Shown one piece after another: positions 23,558 to 34,521 of a stretch of DNA of 64,000 bases; the stretch's first letter is position 1; every line of letters begins with the position of its first letter. Made by a program: the position numbers and the translations under genes. Below the pieces are notes generated by a model. That model worked only from the letters and a program-made list of their open reading frames with translations, did no database searches and was not told the DNA's origin. Origin of the DNA: Citrus sinensis (taxonomy: Eukaryota; Streptophyta; Magnoliopsida; Sapindales; Rutaceae). The DNA is taken from positions 25,054,501 to 25,118,500 of the forward strand of contig NC_068561.1 in NCBI RefSeq assembly GCF_022201045.2, given 5' to 3'.

Positions 23558-25637
23558 TCAGATCAGGTATAGGCCGCTGCTCTCCAACAACTGACGTGCT
23601 GCTGAAGGATTCATCTTTGGCAATTCTGCCACCATCTCTTCAAATGGTTCATTTGTATTCTGTTCATTGAGAATGTAGTGGCCATATCCCTGCAAATAAT
23701 CAGCATCAGTGTTTGGTTGCTACACAATGAGCTTGCTTGAGTTTTAATTACTCTTTGGTAATTAATACCTCGAGGAAAACGAAAGGATCTGAAGTTGGTT
23801 GGCATTCAAATCCGCTTTGACTTGGTTCCTACAGAATTGAGTTTGCTTTTCAAATTACTTCCTTAAGATTATGATATGGTTTGATAAACATACAAATCTA
23901 CACCATCATTGCAAAATGTTTACGATAGATATGTACCTATGGAAGTAAATTTTTATCTTGAGATCGCTGGAACTGTCGTTAAAGCAAATGAAAGCAATGA
24001 AGAATCTGATTCAACTTATTTGAAGTTTGAACCATACGCTTGTATTGAATTTCGCACATAGAAAGAAATACATGTCAATGTGGTAAGTGACTGTCGGTGC
24101 ATGAGTGGTGTAAAATGGAACCTCAGGGTACGCCATACCTTCACTCGTGACTGTAGAAACTTGATGTAGTCAATGGTATCATCCACCACAGCTGCATGAC
24201 CACCCTGCAAAACCAAAAATGAACCAGTGCTCACCTTTAAAATTTCACATGCACAATCATTGGAACTAGACAGCGTGACGACGGACATTGGGATCCCAAA
24301 AAGCATGCACAATATAACGCCATTTCCTTATTACAATGGCATCTTTACAGTATTGTACTTAATAAACATATTACAAAATTCTGCTATTATTTTTATATGT
24401 AAAAGACAATGTATGAGGGAATTAGCATCAGGATATGCAGCACACCTTAAGAGTACATAATTGAAAAACTTCTCGTGTCATGCATACATGTTAATTGTCA
24501 CGATAACTGTGAAAGCATTGACACATTACCTCTACAGAATGAGGAAGCAGTTCTTGCGATGCTCTGATTCTTTCAGCTCTTCGTGTCTTGCGACAATGAA
24601 TCAGAAATAAACTTTAGTCAGAGTGCTAAAACGACTATTATTTTATTCAAAATGGGAAAAATTAGTAAAATGAATTATCTGATTGTAACCATATTTGTTG
24701 GTCCGTTGAGTATAGGGGTTGATACATTAGCTTCTGCAATGGCTGATAAGGGTATTCTACTTGCACGATAAGATGCACTGGCTACCCTGGATCGTTGTTT
24801 GGAAAGGTAAATAGATGGAGCAACTGTTACCCTGGGATAAAGTTGAGACACATTACATTCTTCATATGGTTCTTGTCTCCATAAAGTTTGATTCTGGTGC
24901 GAGATATTGGCATCTACCTATCAAAAATCAAGTCCTCAAGTTTAATGACTGCTTGAGATAATATGCTCAGCTTGTATTTGGAAATAGTGATATTAATGGA
25001 TGAAATAAACCTGAGAAAGAATCTGCTGTGGGAAGAACATAAAGTTGCTGTTTTGTGATTCCACAACATCATATGGGTTTTGAAATCTTACCTGTAGCAC
25101 ATACCCAATCAGACATTTCAGCTTCATGGTTGTTGCCCCATAAAGCACCTAGGAAGATGGCTTTACCTTTGAAGCATCCAAGTCGAAGAATGGATAAGCA
25201 GGTGCATGACCACAGGCATTTCCAAGATTGTTGAACAATAGTTCTTTCTGGATTTCAGAGACTCCATAAGGAGGTGTATGACCGCAAGGGTTCCCAAGAT
25301 TGTTGAACAATAGTTCTCTTTGGATTTCAGGGCCTCCATAAACAGAGTGAGCGCCACCAACAGGTGAAGTAATACACTCTAACATATCTGCACCAATAGC
25401 ATTTTCAAGAAATGTGGAACTTTCTGCAATCAAATCAATGTAGCTGCGAGGAGCTTTCCAGCTGTATGGCCACTGAGGTAAAGGCAGAGAATTATGCTGG
25501 TTCCCATCCCATCCAGCTTCCGCAACAAAGGGTTGGTTTAGATCATATCCAAGTCCATGAGACTCATCATTGGCATTCCCATCAAATTTTGATGACATCA
25601 ACCACTGAAATTTTTGCTGATCACTTTGTCCTTCCAT
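23558..25637 (-). CDS. Atypical bHLH transcription factor
   Basis: Six exons on the minus strand: 25637-25167, 24917-24690, 24586-24530, 24204-24139, 23828-23769 and 23689-23558. They join in frame to 337 residues. The helix-loop-helix is split over exons 3-4: RRAERIRASQELLPHSVEGG, then HAAVVDDTIDYIKFLQSRVK. A conserved tail follows (SDPFVFLEGYGHYI, then ARQLLESSGLYLI), known from one plant bHLH subgroup. The basic region lacks the usual H-E-R residues for E-box contact, so it is probably a non-canonical DNA binder or a dimer partner. Exon 1 encodes an imperfect 24-residue tandem repeat (EIQRELLFNNLGNPCGH, then EIQKELLFNNLGNACGH). A likely 5' UTR exon lies near 26395-26520, ending in a GTAAGT donor. 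Confidence 0.85.
25166..25345 (-). repeat. 72-bp tandem repeat inside bHLH exon 1
   Basis: Two adjacent near-identical 72-bp units (period measured from AGATTGTTGAACAATAGTTC at 25225 and 25297) encode 24-residue repeats in frame. The high DNA identity points to a recent slippage-type duplication. Confidence 0.85.
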
Positions 25638-26394
25638 TCTATATAACTCAAGCCAAACCTTCCAAGTTCCAACCCTTAGTTACTAGTAAGCAGTAAAATG
25701 GCATGAATTACTGTGAGTGGTAAGTACCGTAAACAAAGTGACAAAAAGCAGAGGAGTGAGTCTTATATAGAATTAATCGACAGATTCCAAAATTTTTTAA
25801 TTTGATCAGAAATTTAAAACCAGACAAGCTAAATGGTATAAGATGCTAAGACGTAGAGAAACAACACATTTATGAAGACACGGCTTAAATCACAGGATAT
25901 CAATGAATGCAGTGAGTCAATAAAGAACAGTCTTTATTTATTTATTAGCATCTTTTTTTCCCCCCGAAAATACAAAGTTCTTTATTTAGTTAATCTAAAA
26001 AATAGAAAAATAGATTACAAAATTAATTGTGCACATTTGACATCTGAGATCGGACTAAGTGAAAAGAAATGGAAATTTTTAATACAACAATACAATTTCA
26101 AGGGAAAGCAACTGGCTGTAAATCACATAACATAAGACAAGTTTAAGCTACAAAGAAATTTCCCATATATATGATATTAAAAACCGAACAGAAACCTACC
26201 CATATAAATGAAATGCTCATTTAAACATAGACCTATCAGAAGAAAAACATATATTCAAGTTTGATAGTTATACATAAAGACGTGATAAGCTAGTATAACA
26301 GCATGGTCATTTTTAGTACTACTGAAAACAACATGATACATGCTTATATATATATATGCACACCTAGAGATTCTACAGATAAGAGAAACTTACC

Positions 26395-26530
26395 CAAAGG
26401 ATTTAAAGGTGGCGGAGTTAGGGTTTTGTGAGAGACAGGGGGATATTAATATTAATTGTAAGAGAAAAACCAAAGGAAAGAGCTTTGCCCTTTGCCACCT
26501 TTGCTTCTGGGATTGGCTTGTACGTACATT
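26395..26530 (-). other. Possible 5' UTR exon of the bHLH gene
   Basis: On the minus strand a segment rich in CT and ending in TTTGG|GTAAGTTTCTC lies 0.8 kb upstream of the bHLH ATG. A plausible acceptor, AACTAAG, lies near 25680. It is only a splice-signal inference. Confidence 0.3.
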
Positions 26531-28082
26531 GTTGCAGCCATGTAGTATCCGCATTTTGGAGATAGTGAAGGACATGATGTGAAATGCCATATTTGTCCCC
26601 TTAAACGTGGAAATGGGGAATGAATTATCCACTTTTGTTTTCTCAGAGTGAGACGTTAACTTTTGTTTTCTTAGAGTGAGACGGCGCATTACTACAAAAA
26701 TGGATATTTCCCTCTATGAAATATGCCATGAAAATAATAACCATATTATTTTTAATGAGAAAAATTGTTGGTTTTTTTATAGTCATATGTTGTTATTTTC
26801 TTTTTCTTTTTCATTTTTTTTTCTAAAGAAGCATATGTTGTTGTTTTCAATATCAAATGAAGTTGATATTCTATAATAAATTTTGCTATATATATATATA
26901 CATGTAGAACATAATATTTTATGATGAAGACAAGTCGTGTGTTACATTAGTTAAGATATATTATATGGATTTTGGAATTAAGACTTATTTAATATTGAGG
27001 TATTGTAATTTTTAAGTTACAACTAATATAAAAAAATATAATTATAAATAAAAGTTGATAGCATTTAGTAAATATTACTTTTAAATAATAATTTTAACAA
27101 AAATAATAAAGATATTATAAATTTTCTATCAAATAAGTGTGAGATCAAATTAACTTAATTTTTAAACTACATCAACTAGTGTTTATCAATACTTTAATGT
27201 TTAACTCTACAACTATTTAATCTCAATAACAAATAGAGCCTTGACCATTACATTAAATCCTAAAACGAAATAAAATAAACAAAAGGACCATCGTGATGGG
27301 CCGATAGCCAAACTATCTACCATGTGCCAAACAGACCAACCATATATTGGATTAATCGTGAGTCTGGATCGTGTAATGCCATCTTGATGGGCCGATTAAA
27401 ATTCAAAGCAGACAAAAGAAAAGGTAATAATGCTACAAGAACCCAACGTCATCCCGATTACACGCCTCGGGCAAATAAGTTTCAATCTGCCGCTGCCTTT
27501 AACAGTAGAAAACAGAATGGAGGAGCCCCATAAGTCTACAACTAGAGTTTGACAAACATGTACAGCTGCCTAAATCGTGCACGTTCTACATACGTGTCCC
27601 CTGATGATCAAATTCAAAGCTCCAAAATTTTCAGCTACGAGGGGATTGCACCTTGGGACAAGACAACCTCGTCTTTCAACTAAAAGTCAAAACCACGTTC
27701 AGCATAAAGAGGTACAACCTTTAGCAGCACGTTTTAATATGAGGAAGGGAAGTTAGAGTAGAGCAGAGCAGAGCAGATAGGGCTGGTAGATTTGGCTGCG
27801 GACAAGTCGCAAGTAACAGTCAAACCGCATCTCAAACACGAACTCGCATATTCCTCTCTCTCTCTCTCTCTCTCTGTGATTTGCGTTCTGCTCTGTTTTC
27901 ATTTAAGCAGTACCACCGCAGCCAGAAAAGAAAAAAGAAAGGTAAAAAAAAAAAAAAAAAATTCGGCCTTGTCCATTATCGTAATCACTCTCGTCTTAGT
28001 TCCTCAAAACTTCTTAATCAAAGAGATAAAGCAGAGCCCAGATCTATCCGTTCATCAATTGAATCAACCAAATCAATCAATT
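26531..28082. other. Intergenic region between bHLH and R3H-type gene
   Basis: AT-rich to about 27240 with no gene recognised. A short 28-bp-scale duplication (TTTTGTTTTCTCAGAGTGAG and again with one change) lies near 26633-26685. A CT microsatellite at 27855-27876 precedes the next gene and is probably in its 5' leader. Confidence 0.5.
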
Positions 28083-29532
28083 ATGGCGACTCCGGACATT
28101 ATGGAGAGAGAGCAAGACTTCCTTCTTTCGCCTCCTCTCCTTGATCCCAGCAAAGGTTCTTTTTTTTCTTTCATGGCATTATTTTGCAATACCCAGATCG
28201 TATTTCTAGACATATTCTGCACTCGCGTGTATATGTGAGAAATTTTTTTAATTCTTTTGTGTTATTTTTTAGCAGGAGAGGGTGCGAAGTCACGTGGGAT
28301 GTCGATCGAAAAGAAAATCGAATTTCTAGAGAGCTTAACCGGAAATGTAATTCTCTTTCCTAACCTACAAATGGTTACTGTAACGTAAATTTGAGAATAT
28401 TACATAGCCACTATAAGTTTGATCTACATATTGAATCAAATTGTCCAGTTGTGTGACGACAGCTCAAATTTCTTATACTTGATTCTTCTTAAGTGATACT
28501 GTTCAAATACTGTGTTTTCCCGTTGCATATACATATGATTGGTGCAATCTATGTGACCTTAACTTGGGTCCCCACTGATGGATTGTATTTGGTTGATCAC
28601 TACTGATAAAAGTTGTTTTGCTGAAGATACTTGAGGTGTCTTTGTTCACGTATGTTCGATATGGTTCATTTTCTTTTGATGTTTTTCAGAATAAAGAATC
28701 CATTAAATTTGTGCAAGTTCATTAATCATATTGGGACTCATTTTATTTTGTTGCAGGTTAGCAATCGACGGTCTCGAAGGTGGTTAAATGATCGTTTGTT
28801 GATGGAACTTGTTCCACGGTTAGATGCCAATGAAATTAGAGGCTTGTTTGCTCCACCACCTTGGGGTAATTTTCTGCCTTGATTTTCCTATTTATAATGC
28901 TCAAATAACTGCTATCTTTATCAGTATGTGTCTGTGTGTGCTTTTGGCTCATTCAAGCACGCTGCCTTCTCAAGTTGCCCTAGGGCACTACTTGGCATAC
29001 TACTTTGGTTAAGTTGTTCCGATATGAAATTTGCTGACAAGCGAAAGCAAGAGAATTGAATACTATCCTGTTTCTGTAATTCTTTACATTTACACTAAGG
29101 TTGTCTTTCTTGTGTCAAGTTATCTGTGGGTATTTGAGGTGAGCCGTGTGCCATATACATGTTGCAGTAGTGGAGTTCGGATTGGTTCTTATTTTCTTAT
29201 CAATACGGAAATTTGCTTAAATTCTTATATCATAATACGGTTAAGTTTATTTGGATATAGTCGTCGTATGTTTGTGTGTGTACTAACTTTGATACTACTC
29301 AGCAAATTTAAGTACACTCTTCGTTCGTTCTGTTGGGGAACAACAGGAGCACAACTTTTATTTTTGGCATCTCTGAAGTCACTTGCACCTTCGTGGCAGT
29401 AATTTGCAAAATCAGTTATTTTAGCATTGATTTTGAGTTCATTTTGCAGGTGACAAAGTGCCGCCATCACCATTTTGTATGACTAACTATGGAGAGTGGG
29501 ACAAATTCAGGAATATAGACATGGATAAAGAG
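28083..29532 (+). pseudogene. Truncated R3H-type gene, first four exons
   Basis: Exons 28083-28155, 28276-28346, 28757-28865 and 29450-29532 join in frame and begin MATPDIMEREQDFLLSPPLL. They continue with MSIEKKIEFLESLTGN, RRSRRWLNDRLLMELVPRLD, AQ/NEIRGLFAPPPWG and TNYGEWDKFRNIDMDKE. This matches my memory of the N-terminus of a plant single-stranded nucleic-acid-binding R3H protein of about 250 residues; the R3H domain itself would be further C-terminal. After a good donor at 29533 no continuing exon (R3H helix, FHRLLLHG-type block) appears in the next several kb, where fragments of other genes occur. So the gene seems cut, or has a very long intron. Exon 2 has a NAGNAG acceptor (AGCAG at 28271-28275) that could add one Ala. 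Confidence 0.6.
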
Positions 29533-29834
29533 GTCTTTTTACTTCTCTTAATCACCAAAACTAGTTTAAAAATATAAGACTGGGTCTTTTTTCAGGACAT
29601 GTTGCAACTGTAGTATCATATTATAATTTTTGTCCTCATTCAATATAACCATTGGGTTTAAAAGTGGCCGATCGAACGCTTCAAAGATAGCCACGTTTGT
29701 GTTAAAGAATACCAGGGAAGTCGGTTAATAAAAGGTAAATCTGTGACAAAATCGGTGACTCAAATTTGAAATTGCACGATGACTGTTGTGTTAAAGTAAA
29801 TTTGACGAATTTATGAAGCTAAGGTGATAATCAA

Positions 29835-30328
29835 AAGAAGCCTCTGGCAAAGGCCAAATGGATGAAGGCATCGATTCCCGGAGGCGATAATTACAATCAG
29901 AGGTAGAAAAAAATTGGGCAGGTCGATGCTTCGCACATTTTGTGAAGAGGGCAAGTGCCCTAATTTGGAGGAGTGTTGGTCTGCTGACGAGACATGCAAT
30001 TTTTACGGACACAGTTATGATCCTGGATGATACCTATACTCGCTGTTGCAGGTAATTATTTGGATTTATTAAATAGCACCTGTGTTATTAGGAATTTGGA
30101 ATGTTTGTTAATTAGGTTGGATTGATTGGAAATATAAGGATTTGCAATGTGAAGAAGTCGTTTGCACTTTGACCACCTGACCTTTTGGGAGCCCACGAAT
30201 GTTGCTAAGGCAATTGCATGGTGGGGTTTGGATTATCTGATGATTACTAGCATTGATAGAGATGATTTAGCTTATCAATGAAGTGGTCATTTTGCTTATA
30301 CGGTGCTGAAGTTGAAAGAATTGAAGTA
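29835..30328 (+). pseudogene. Lipoyl synthase (plastid type) pseudogene
   Basis: Shifted frames read KPLAKAKWMKASIPGGDNYN, CEEGKCPNLEECWSADET and TVMILDDTYTRCCR up to an intron donor at about 30052. After about 85 bp come ICNVKK and [20 protein letters not shown], then [10 protein letters not shown], a TGA, and SGHFAYTVLKLKELK. These are consecutive blocks of lipoyl synthase, the radical-SAM enzyme that inserts sulfur into octanoyl groups. The CxxxCxxC cluster motif (normally CTRGCRFC) is damaged: the first Cys is Tyr. Several stops and frameshifts are present, and the intron remains, so the copy arose from genomic DNA rather than by retroposition. No upstream transit peptide or downstream C-terminal half was found. 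Confidence 0.85.
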
Positions 30329-30681
30329 GACTATGCTTATTGAATAATTGGGTATGAATTCTTAGTGTGGAAGTGTCTTTGTTATCTATGGATCTTGCAA
30401 TTAATCTTAACTGCATTGTGTTGATTGTATAGTTTTTGATTATCGCAGAAACAATATATATATATATATTTAATCATTTTAGCATGCTGCAATTTGTATG
30501 TAGTTTTATACTTTTTCATCTTTGAAGAGCTTTTTATTTGAAATTCATTTAGGTATTTGGAATGTATGTGCTTGGTGTTTAGTTGAATTCACTCTGTCTT
30601 CTGAACAGGGAGCTTTTATTTATTCACACTAAATTATTTTCTGAAAATTTGGTTTTATAAAAATGGTTCAATAGTGGGAGA

Positions 30682-31825
30682 GTGGAAGTTTGGACTTGTG
30701 TGAACTTCTCCACGCATTCGAATCAGGATGCACGATTCCAATTCTGTTAGGGGTTGGTAGACGTGTAATAAGAAGATAATGGTATGGTAATATTATTTAT
30801 TTTGCAATTCATGTTAGCAATTCAGGTTAATGACCTTTCTGAACCTACTTTTTTCTTTTGGGGGTGTGCGTGTTTTTATGCCTGCTATTTAAATTGAGAA
30901 GGCCCTTGTAAATGTTCACAATCGGACTATACAACAAGGAAAACAGCTTCAACCGTTGATAATTATTTTACCTGATGTTAGCGGATCATATGGTCAGTGA
31001 TAAATTTAATACATGATTAAATTTTTATATCAGCATTGATTTTTTCAACATTATCGGCTTTCTACTTGCAGGGAGAATTAAGTGAGTTTGTGAAATGAAA
31101 CTTGGGATTGTTTCACAATGCTATTAGCCTAAGCATGCATCAAGGCTCAATATGCAGTATTTTGAAAATGTGGCTCTTAAAATCAATGCGAAGGTTGAGT
31201 TTACCCCTATTTTTGTACCTGTTTAATATTCTTGTTAATATGGTGAGAACAAATATAAGGGTTAATGAGAAAACATATAGGAGATGATTTCTTGTTGCAA
31301 TTTAATTTAAGACTTGATTTGCTGGAGTTACTGTAATTTTTTTTCAAATAATTAAATTTTAATGTTCAAGATTTTTTTTTAAGTTGGGAGTGTCAAATTT
31401 CTTGTTAAACTGATAGGTTTGTTTTCTTGGTAATGAAGATTAAGTTTGCTATTTGTAATTTTATCAAGTTAGGGGATGAAACACTGTGCTCATTGATATT
31501 GTTCGGTAAAGAATTCCTCTTGTGACTGATAGACCTGCAATTATATTTGGTGTGGATGTCACCCATCCATAACTAGGGGAAGACTCTAGTCTTTCAATAA
31601 GTGTCTATATGTACACTCATATTCTATTTCTGTGTCCTGATAATTCACTCTGTTAAAAGATTGAATTGACTGAGATAGGTGGTGGCCTCAATGGATTGGC
31701 TAGAAATAATCATGTACAAAGGACTTGTCTCTGCTCAGGCCCACCATGAGGAAATTATCCAAGGTCTCTTTAAATCTATTCAAGATCCTCAAGAGGGGTT
31801 TAATTCACGGAGGAATGATCAGGTT
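30682..31825 (+). pseudogene. Argonaute (AGO5-like) pseudogene
   Basis: Collinear fragments with introns between them: VEVWTCVNFSTHSNQDARFQ (30682 onward), then TIQQGKQLQPLIIILPDVSG (about 30930), GRIK*VCEMKLGIVSQC, MQYFENVALKINAK, then RIPLVTDRPAIIFGVDVTHP (about 31505) with a stop after it, then [20 protein letters not shown] and a GGMIR exon end. These run through the MID and early PIWI domains of Argonaute. The [11 protein letters not shown] version resembles AGO5 more than AGO1. The first catalytic Asp (VDVTHP) is present, but multiple stops, a damaged start and absence of the rest of PIWI show a dead fragment. It keeps introns, so it was copied as DNA. Confidence 0.85.
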
Positions 31826-32398
31826 AGTAGACATGGAAATACATTTTAGGTGTCTTAATTAAGAGAAACTTAGGCTTCTGTTTGTCTTTTACAGGGAGCA
31901 TGATCCACCACCAACAGCTCACTACAATCATGAAGTGATGAAAATGGCCCGAGTTCGAGGAAGTCATGAAAAGACTCTTTTTGCTGAATTCAGCACCAAG
32001 ATCTAGCTCAAAGCTGAAAGAGAGGTTAGTTTGATGTTGGTCATGTTTGCTCTTTGTTGCTGAATCAAAGCATCTTAATTAATAGTTTTTTTTTCTTTTT
32101 TTCTTCCTTTTTTTGAATGAAAATCTTAATTGATAGAGCAGAAGACGAACGAAATTATACGATGAATTGGTTTCTGATCTTTAGTTTTAACGATTTAATT
32201 TAGAAAAGCATTCATTTAAAATCTATTAGTCCATGTGTCTTTTCCTATTACTTGTTCTTTGCCATGCCATTTTAAGGCAGAGGCAAGGAAGAATCTGTTT
32301 GCTACTTCGCTTGTGGATCTAAATTCCAGCTGCATAAATCAGCAAGCAATTTTTGGTGGCTATATAGACGCATTACATGACAAAATCAAATTTAAAAA
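31826..32398 (+). other. Unassigned exon-like pieces
   Basis: After an AG acceptor at about 31894 an open stretch reads EHDPPPTAHYNHEVMKMARV and FAEFSTKI before a stop. Near 32276 another reads ARKNLFATSLVDLNSS. They look like decayed exons, but I do not recognise the source gene or genes. Confidence 0.35.
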
Positions 32399-32400
32399 TA

Positions 32401-32950
32401 TATTGTTTTAATTACTTAAATCAACCTCTTGTATGTATACACACACACCAACATACAAGAAAAAAGCCCACCATTATAACCAATCCTCAGCACGAAATTT
32501 TGAGGGTAAGTATTTATTCGCCAAATACTTGTATTCATACATGTCCAATGCCTCGATTTCAGCTTTCTCACCTTCCTTACTCATCTTTTGCAGCTCCTTT
32601 TCCCACGAAGCATTACTTCTCACGAAGGCCACCAAGTCCCCCTTCTCCAAAAATGTTTTTAGCTTCGATATATCATCTTTAGACAAAATCTGTCGGCATA
32701 GTTTGGGTATGTTATATTTTTCAAGATCACTGGGAAATAGGCCAAGCCATTTTATATTTGGTACCGCCAGTCTTAAATTCCTACCAGCCATATTTTTTGA
32801 GCCAAACATATAAACGGTAAGTATGTGAATACCATAGGGATTACAGTCGAATGATCCAAGCACTGATTTTTTTAATTTGCATCTAATTTCTCTTAGTAAG
32901 ATTACAATTTTATTTTCACAAGTTCTGTTAGCTGCGCCTTCCCCTGGCAA
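32401..32950 (-). pseudogene. Top6A/SPO11-like 3' fragment, inverted copy
   Basis: On the minus strand, 32950 down to 32474 is open for 158 codons. It encodes the C-terminal part of a Top6A/SPO11-type protein: SVLGSFDCNPYGIHILTVYM, FGSKNM, VPNIKWLGLFPSDLEKYNIP, KAEIEAL, YLPSKFRAEDWL. This copy keeps a 29-residue stretch (starting VAFVRSNASWEKEL) that the plus-strand copy has lost, so it was not made from the present plus-strand copy. Bases 32401-32901 form the left arm of an inverted repeat whose right arm is 33931-34346. The N-terminal catalytic domain is absent here. Confidence 0.8.
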
Positions 32951-32969
32951 ATATATTTAATCACACATC

Positions 32970-34271
32970 TTGAAGAAGAATGTCAAATTCAAAACGATGA
33001 AACATATATTGCACAAAACTGATGAGGCGGATGACTATAAAAAAATTGGATACCGTATTTGTGATTATGCAGATGCGGATGGCAGAACTGATGAGGCAGA
33101 GGACGATAAAAAAGTTGGATTCTGTATTTGTCATGATGCATATGCAAGTGACATAACTAATGAGGCAGAGGACGATAAAAAAGTAGGATTTCGTATTTGT
33201 GATGGTGCCCCTAGCGAGCGTGCGATAAGTGATACTATCGCTAAGCTTCAAACTCTTCTCGACAAACTTCCTAAAGAAGAATGCCAAATTCAAAACGATG
33301 AAACATATATTGCACAAGATATTCCAAGAGAACATGCTTTGAAACTGATTAAGGATTTACGTCAAAATCTAGAGTCTATTGAAAAAGACAGTATCCCATA
33401 TACCTATCGTTCAGTAACTTTCATAACTCATCTGAAGAGATTTTTATATTTTGAGGGCACAACTAAAAATTTGGATAAGGAATCAGAAAGGAGCCATAAC
33501 ATACGATAGTTGCTACCTCAAATTATTCAGTTTCTTGAAGAAGACTTTTATGTTGATATATGGCATTTATTTTACAGTAATAGGACACGGATAAAGACAG
33601 ATTCCAAATTATATTATACAATACATCTCTTATGTTCAATGGTTGGATGTACGAGGGAGAGTTTACATATTATTTCCTCAGAAAAAGGTGTTGTGATTGG
33701 AGATCTCGTACTTCAAATTGGAGGTAAAGAAATTAATTGTGCACCGGACCAACAAAGGATACCTGCTTCCACAGAGAAAAAGAAAGTAGAATGCATAAAG
33801 TCTAATGCAAAATTTGTCTTGTTGATCGAGTAGAAGACCGTGCTCGATATGCTGGAACAAATTAAATTTCATGAGACCTATAATTGCATTCTTCTCACAG
33901 GCTGTGGCATGCCTTATTTGGCCACCAGATTCTTACTAAGAGAAATTAGATTCAAATTAAAAAAATCAGTGCTTGGATCATTCGACTGTAATCCCTATGG
34001 TATTCACATACTTACCGTTTATATGTTTGGCTCAAAAAATATGGTTGGTAGGAATTTAAGACTGGCGGTACCAAATATAAAATGGCTTGGCCTATTTCTC
34101 AGTGACCTTGAAAAATATAACATACCCAAACTATGCCGACAGATTTTGTCTAAAGATGATATATCGAATCTAAAAATATTTTTGGAGAAGGGGGACTTGG
34201 ACATGCATGGATACAAGTATTTGACGAATAAGTACTTACCCTCAAAATTTCGTTCTGGGGATTGGTTATAA
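32970..34271 (+). pseudogene. Intronless Top6A/SPO11-like sequence with two in-frame stops
   Basis: A single reading frame of 434 codons is broken only by TAG at 33507-33509 and TAG at 33831-33833. It matches the topoisomerase VI A subunit/SPO11 family, closest in feel to plant SPO11-3 (TOP6A): LFYSNRTRI, SMVGCTRESLHIISSEKGVV, FVLLIE, GCGMPYLATRFLLREI, FDCNPYGIHILTVYMFGSKN and the DWL end. The family makes double-strand breaks or passes strands with a catalytic Tyr. The Tyr of the FY pair is present, but the Arg before it is not. The Toprim metal motif DxD reads DCN, so the second Asp is lost. A 29-residue deletion precedes the C-terminus. Plant SPO11 genes have many introns; their absence suggests a retrocopy or another origin. 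Confidence 0.78.
33019..33225 (+). repeat. Three 69-bp tandem repeats in the Top6A-like ORF
   Basis: Units start at 33019, 33088 and 33157, each 69 bp (23 codons), beginning CTGATGAGGC or CTAATGAGGC and encoding forms of TDEAEDDKKVGFRICD. They lie N-terminal to the recognisable catalytic domain. A flanking sequence, AAATTCAAAACGATGAAACA, also occurs twice, at about 32985 and 33287. Confidence 0.9.
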
Positions 34272-34348
34272 TGGTGGGCTTTTTTCTTGTATGTTGGTGT
34301 GTGTGTGTATACATACAAGAGGTTGATTTAAGTAGTTAAAACAATAGA

Positions 34349-34521
34349 ATGCATAAAGTCTAATGCAAAATTTATCTTGTTGATCGAGTAGAAGACCGTG
34401 CTCGATATGCTGGAATAAAATAAATTTCATGAGACTTATAATTGCATTCTTCTCACAGGCTGTGGCATGCCTGATTTGGCTATCAGATTCTTACTAAGAG
34501 AAATTAGATGCAAATTAAAAC
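34349..34521 (+). repeat. Third partial Top6A-like copy, direct
   Basis: Repeats about 33790-33960 of the plus-strand copy, including the same TAG after the LLIE codons. It stops where the foldback element begins. Confidence 0.8.

Larger units (their letters stand above)
32401..34346. repeat. Inverted repeat flanking the Top6A-like sequence
   Basis: Left arm 32401-32901 and right arm 33931-34346 are reverse complements over about 415 bp, with an 87-bp gap in the right arm. Outer edges match to TATTGTTTTAATT / AATTAAAACAATA-type ends. The ~1-kb loop is the N-terminal part of the same pseudogene. Confidence 0.88.

Noticed and set aside
32377-32813. Plus-strand ORFs over the inverted Top6A-like arm
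   Set aside because: They are antisense to the recognisable minus-strand protein and recur in the opposite arm for that reason.
33507-33833. Two TAG codons in the Top6A-like frame as programmed read-through
   Set aside because: The frame also has a lost metal ligand and a deletion, and the third copy carries the same TAG, so decay is simpler.
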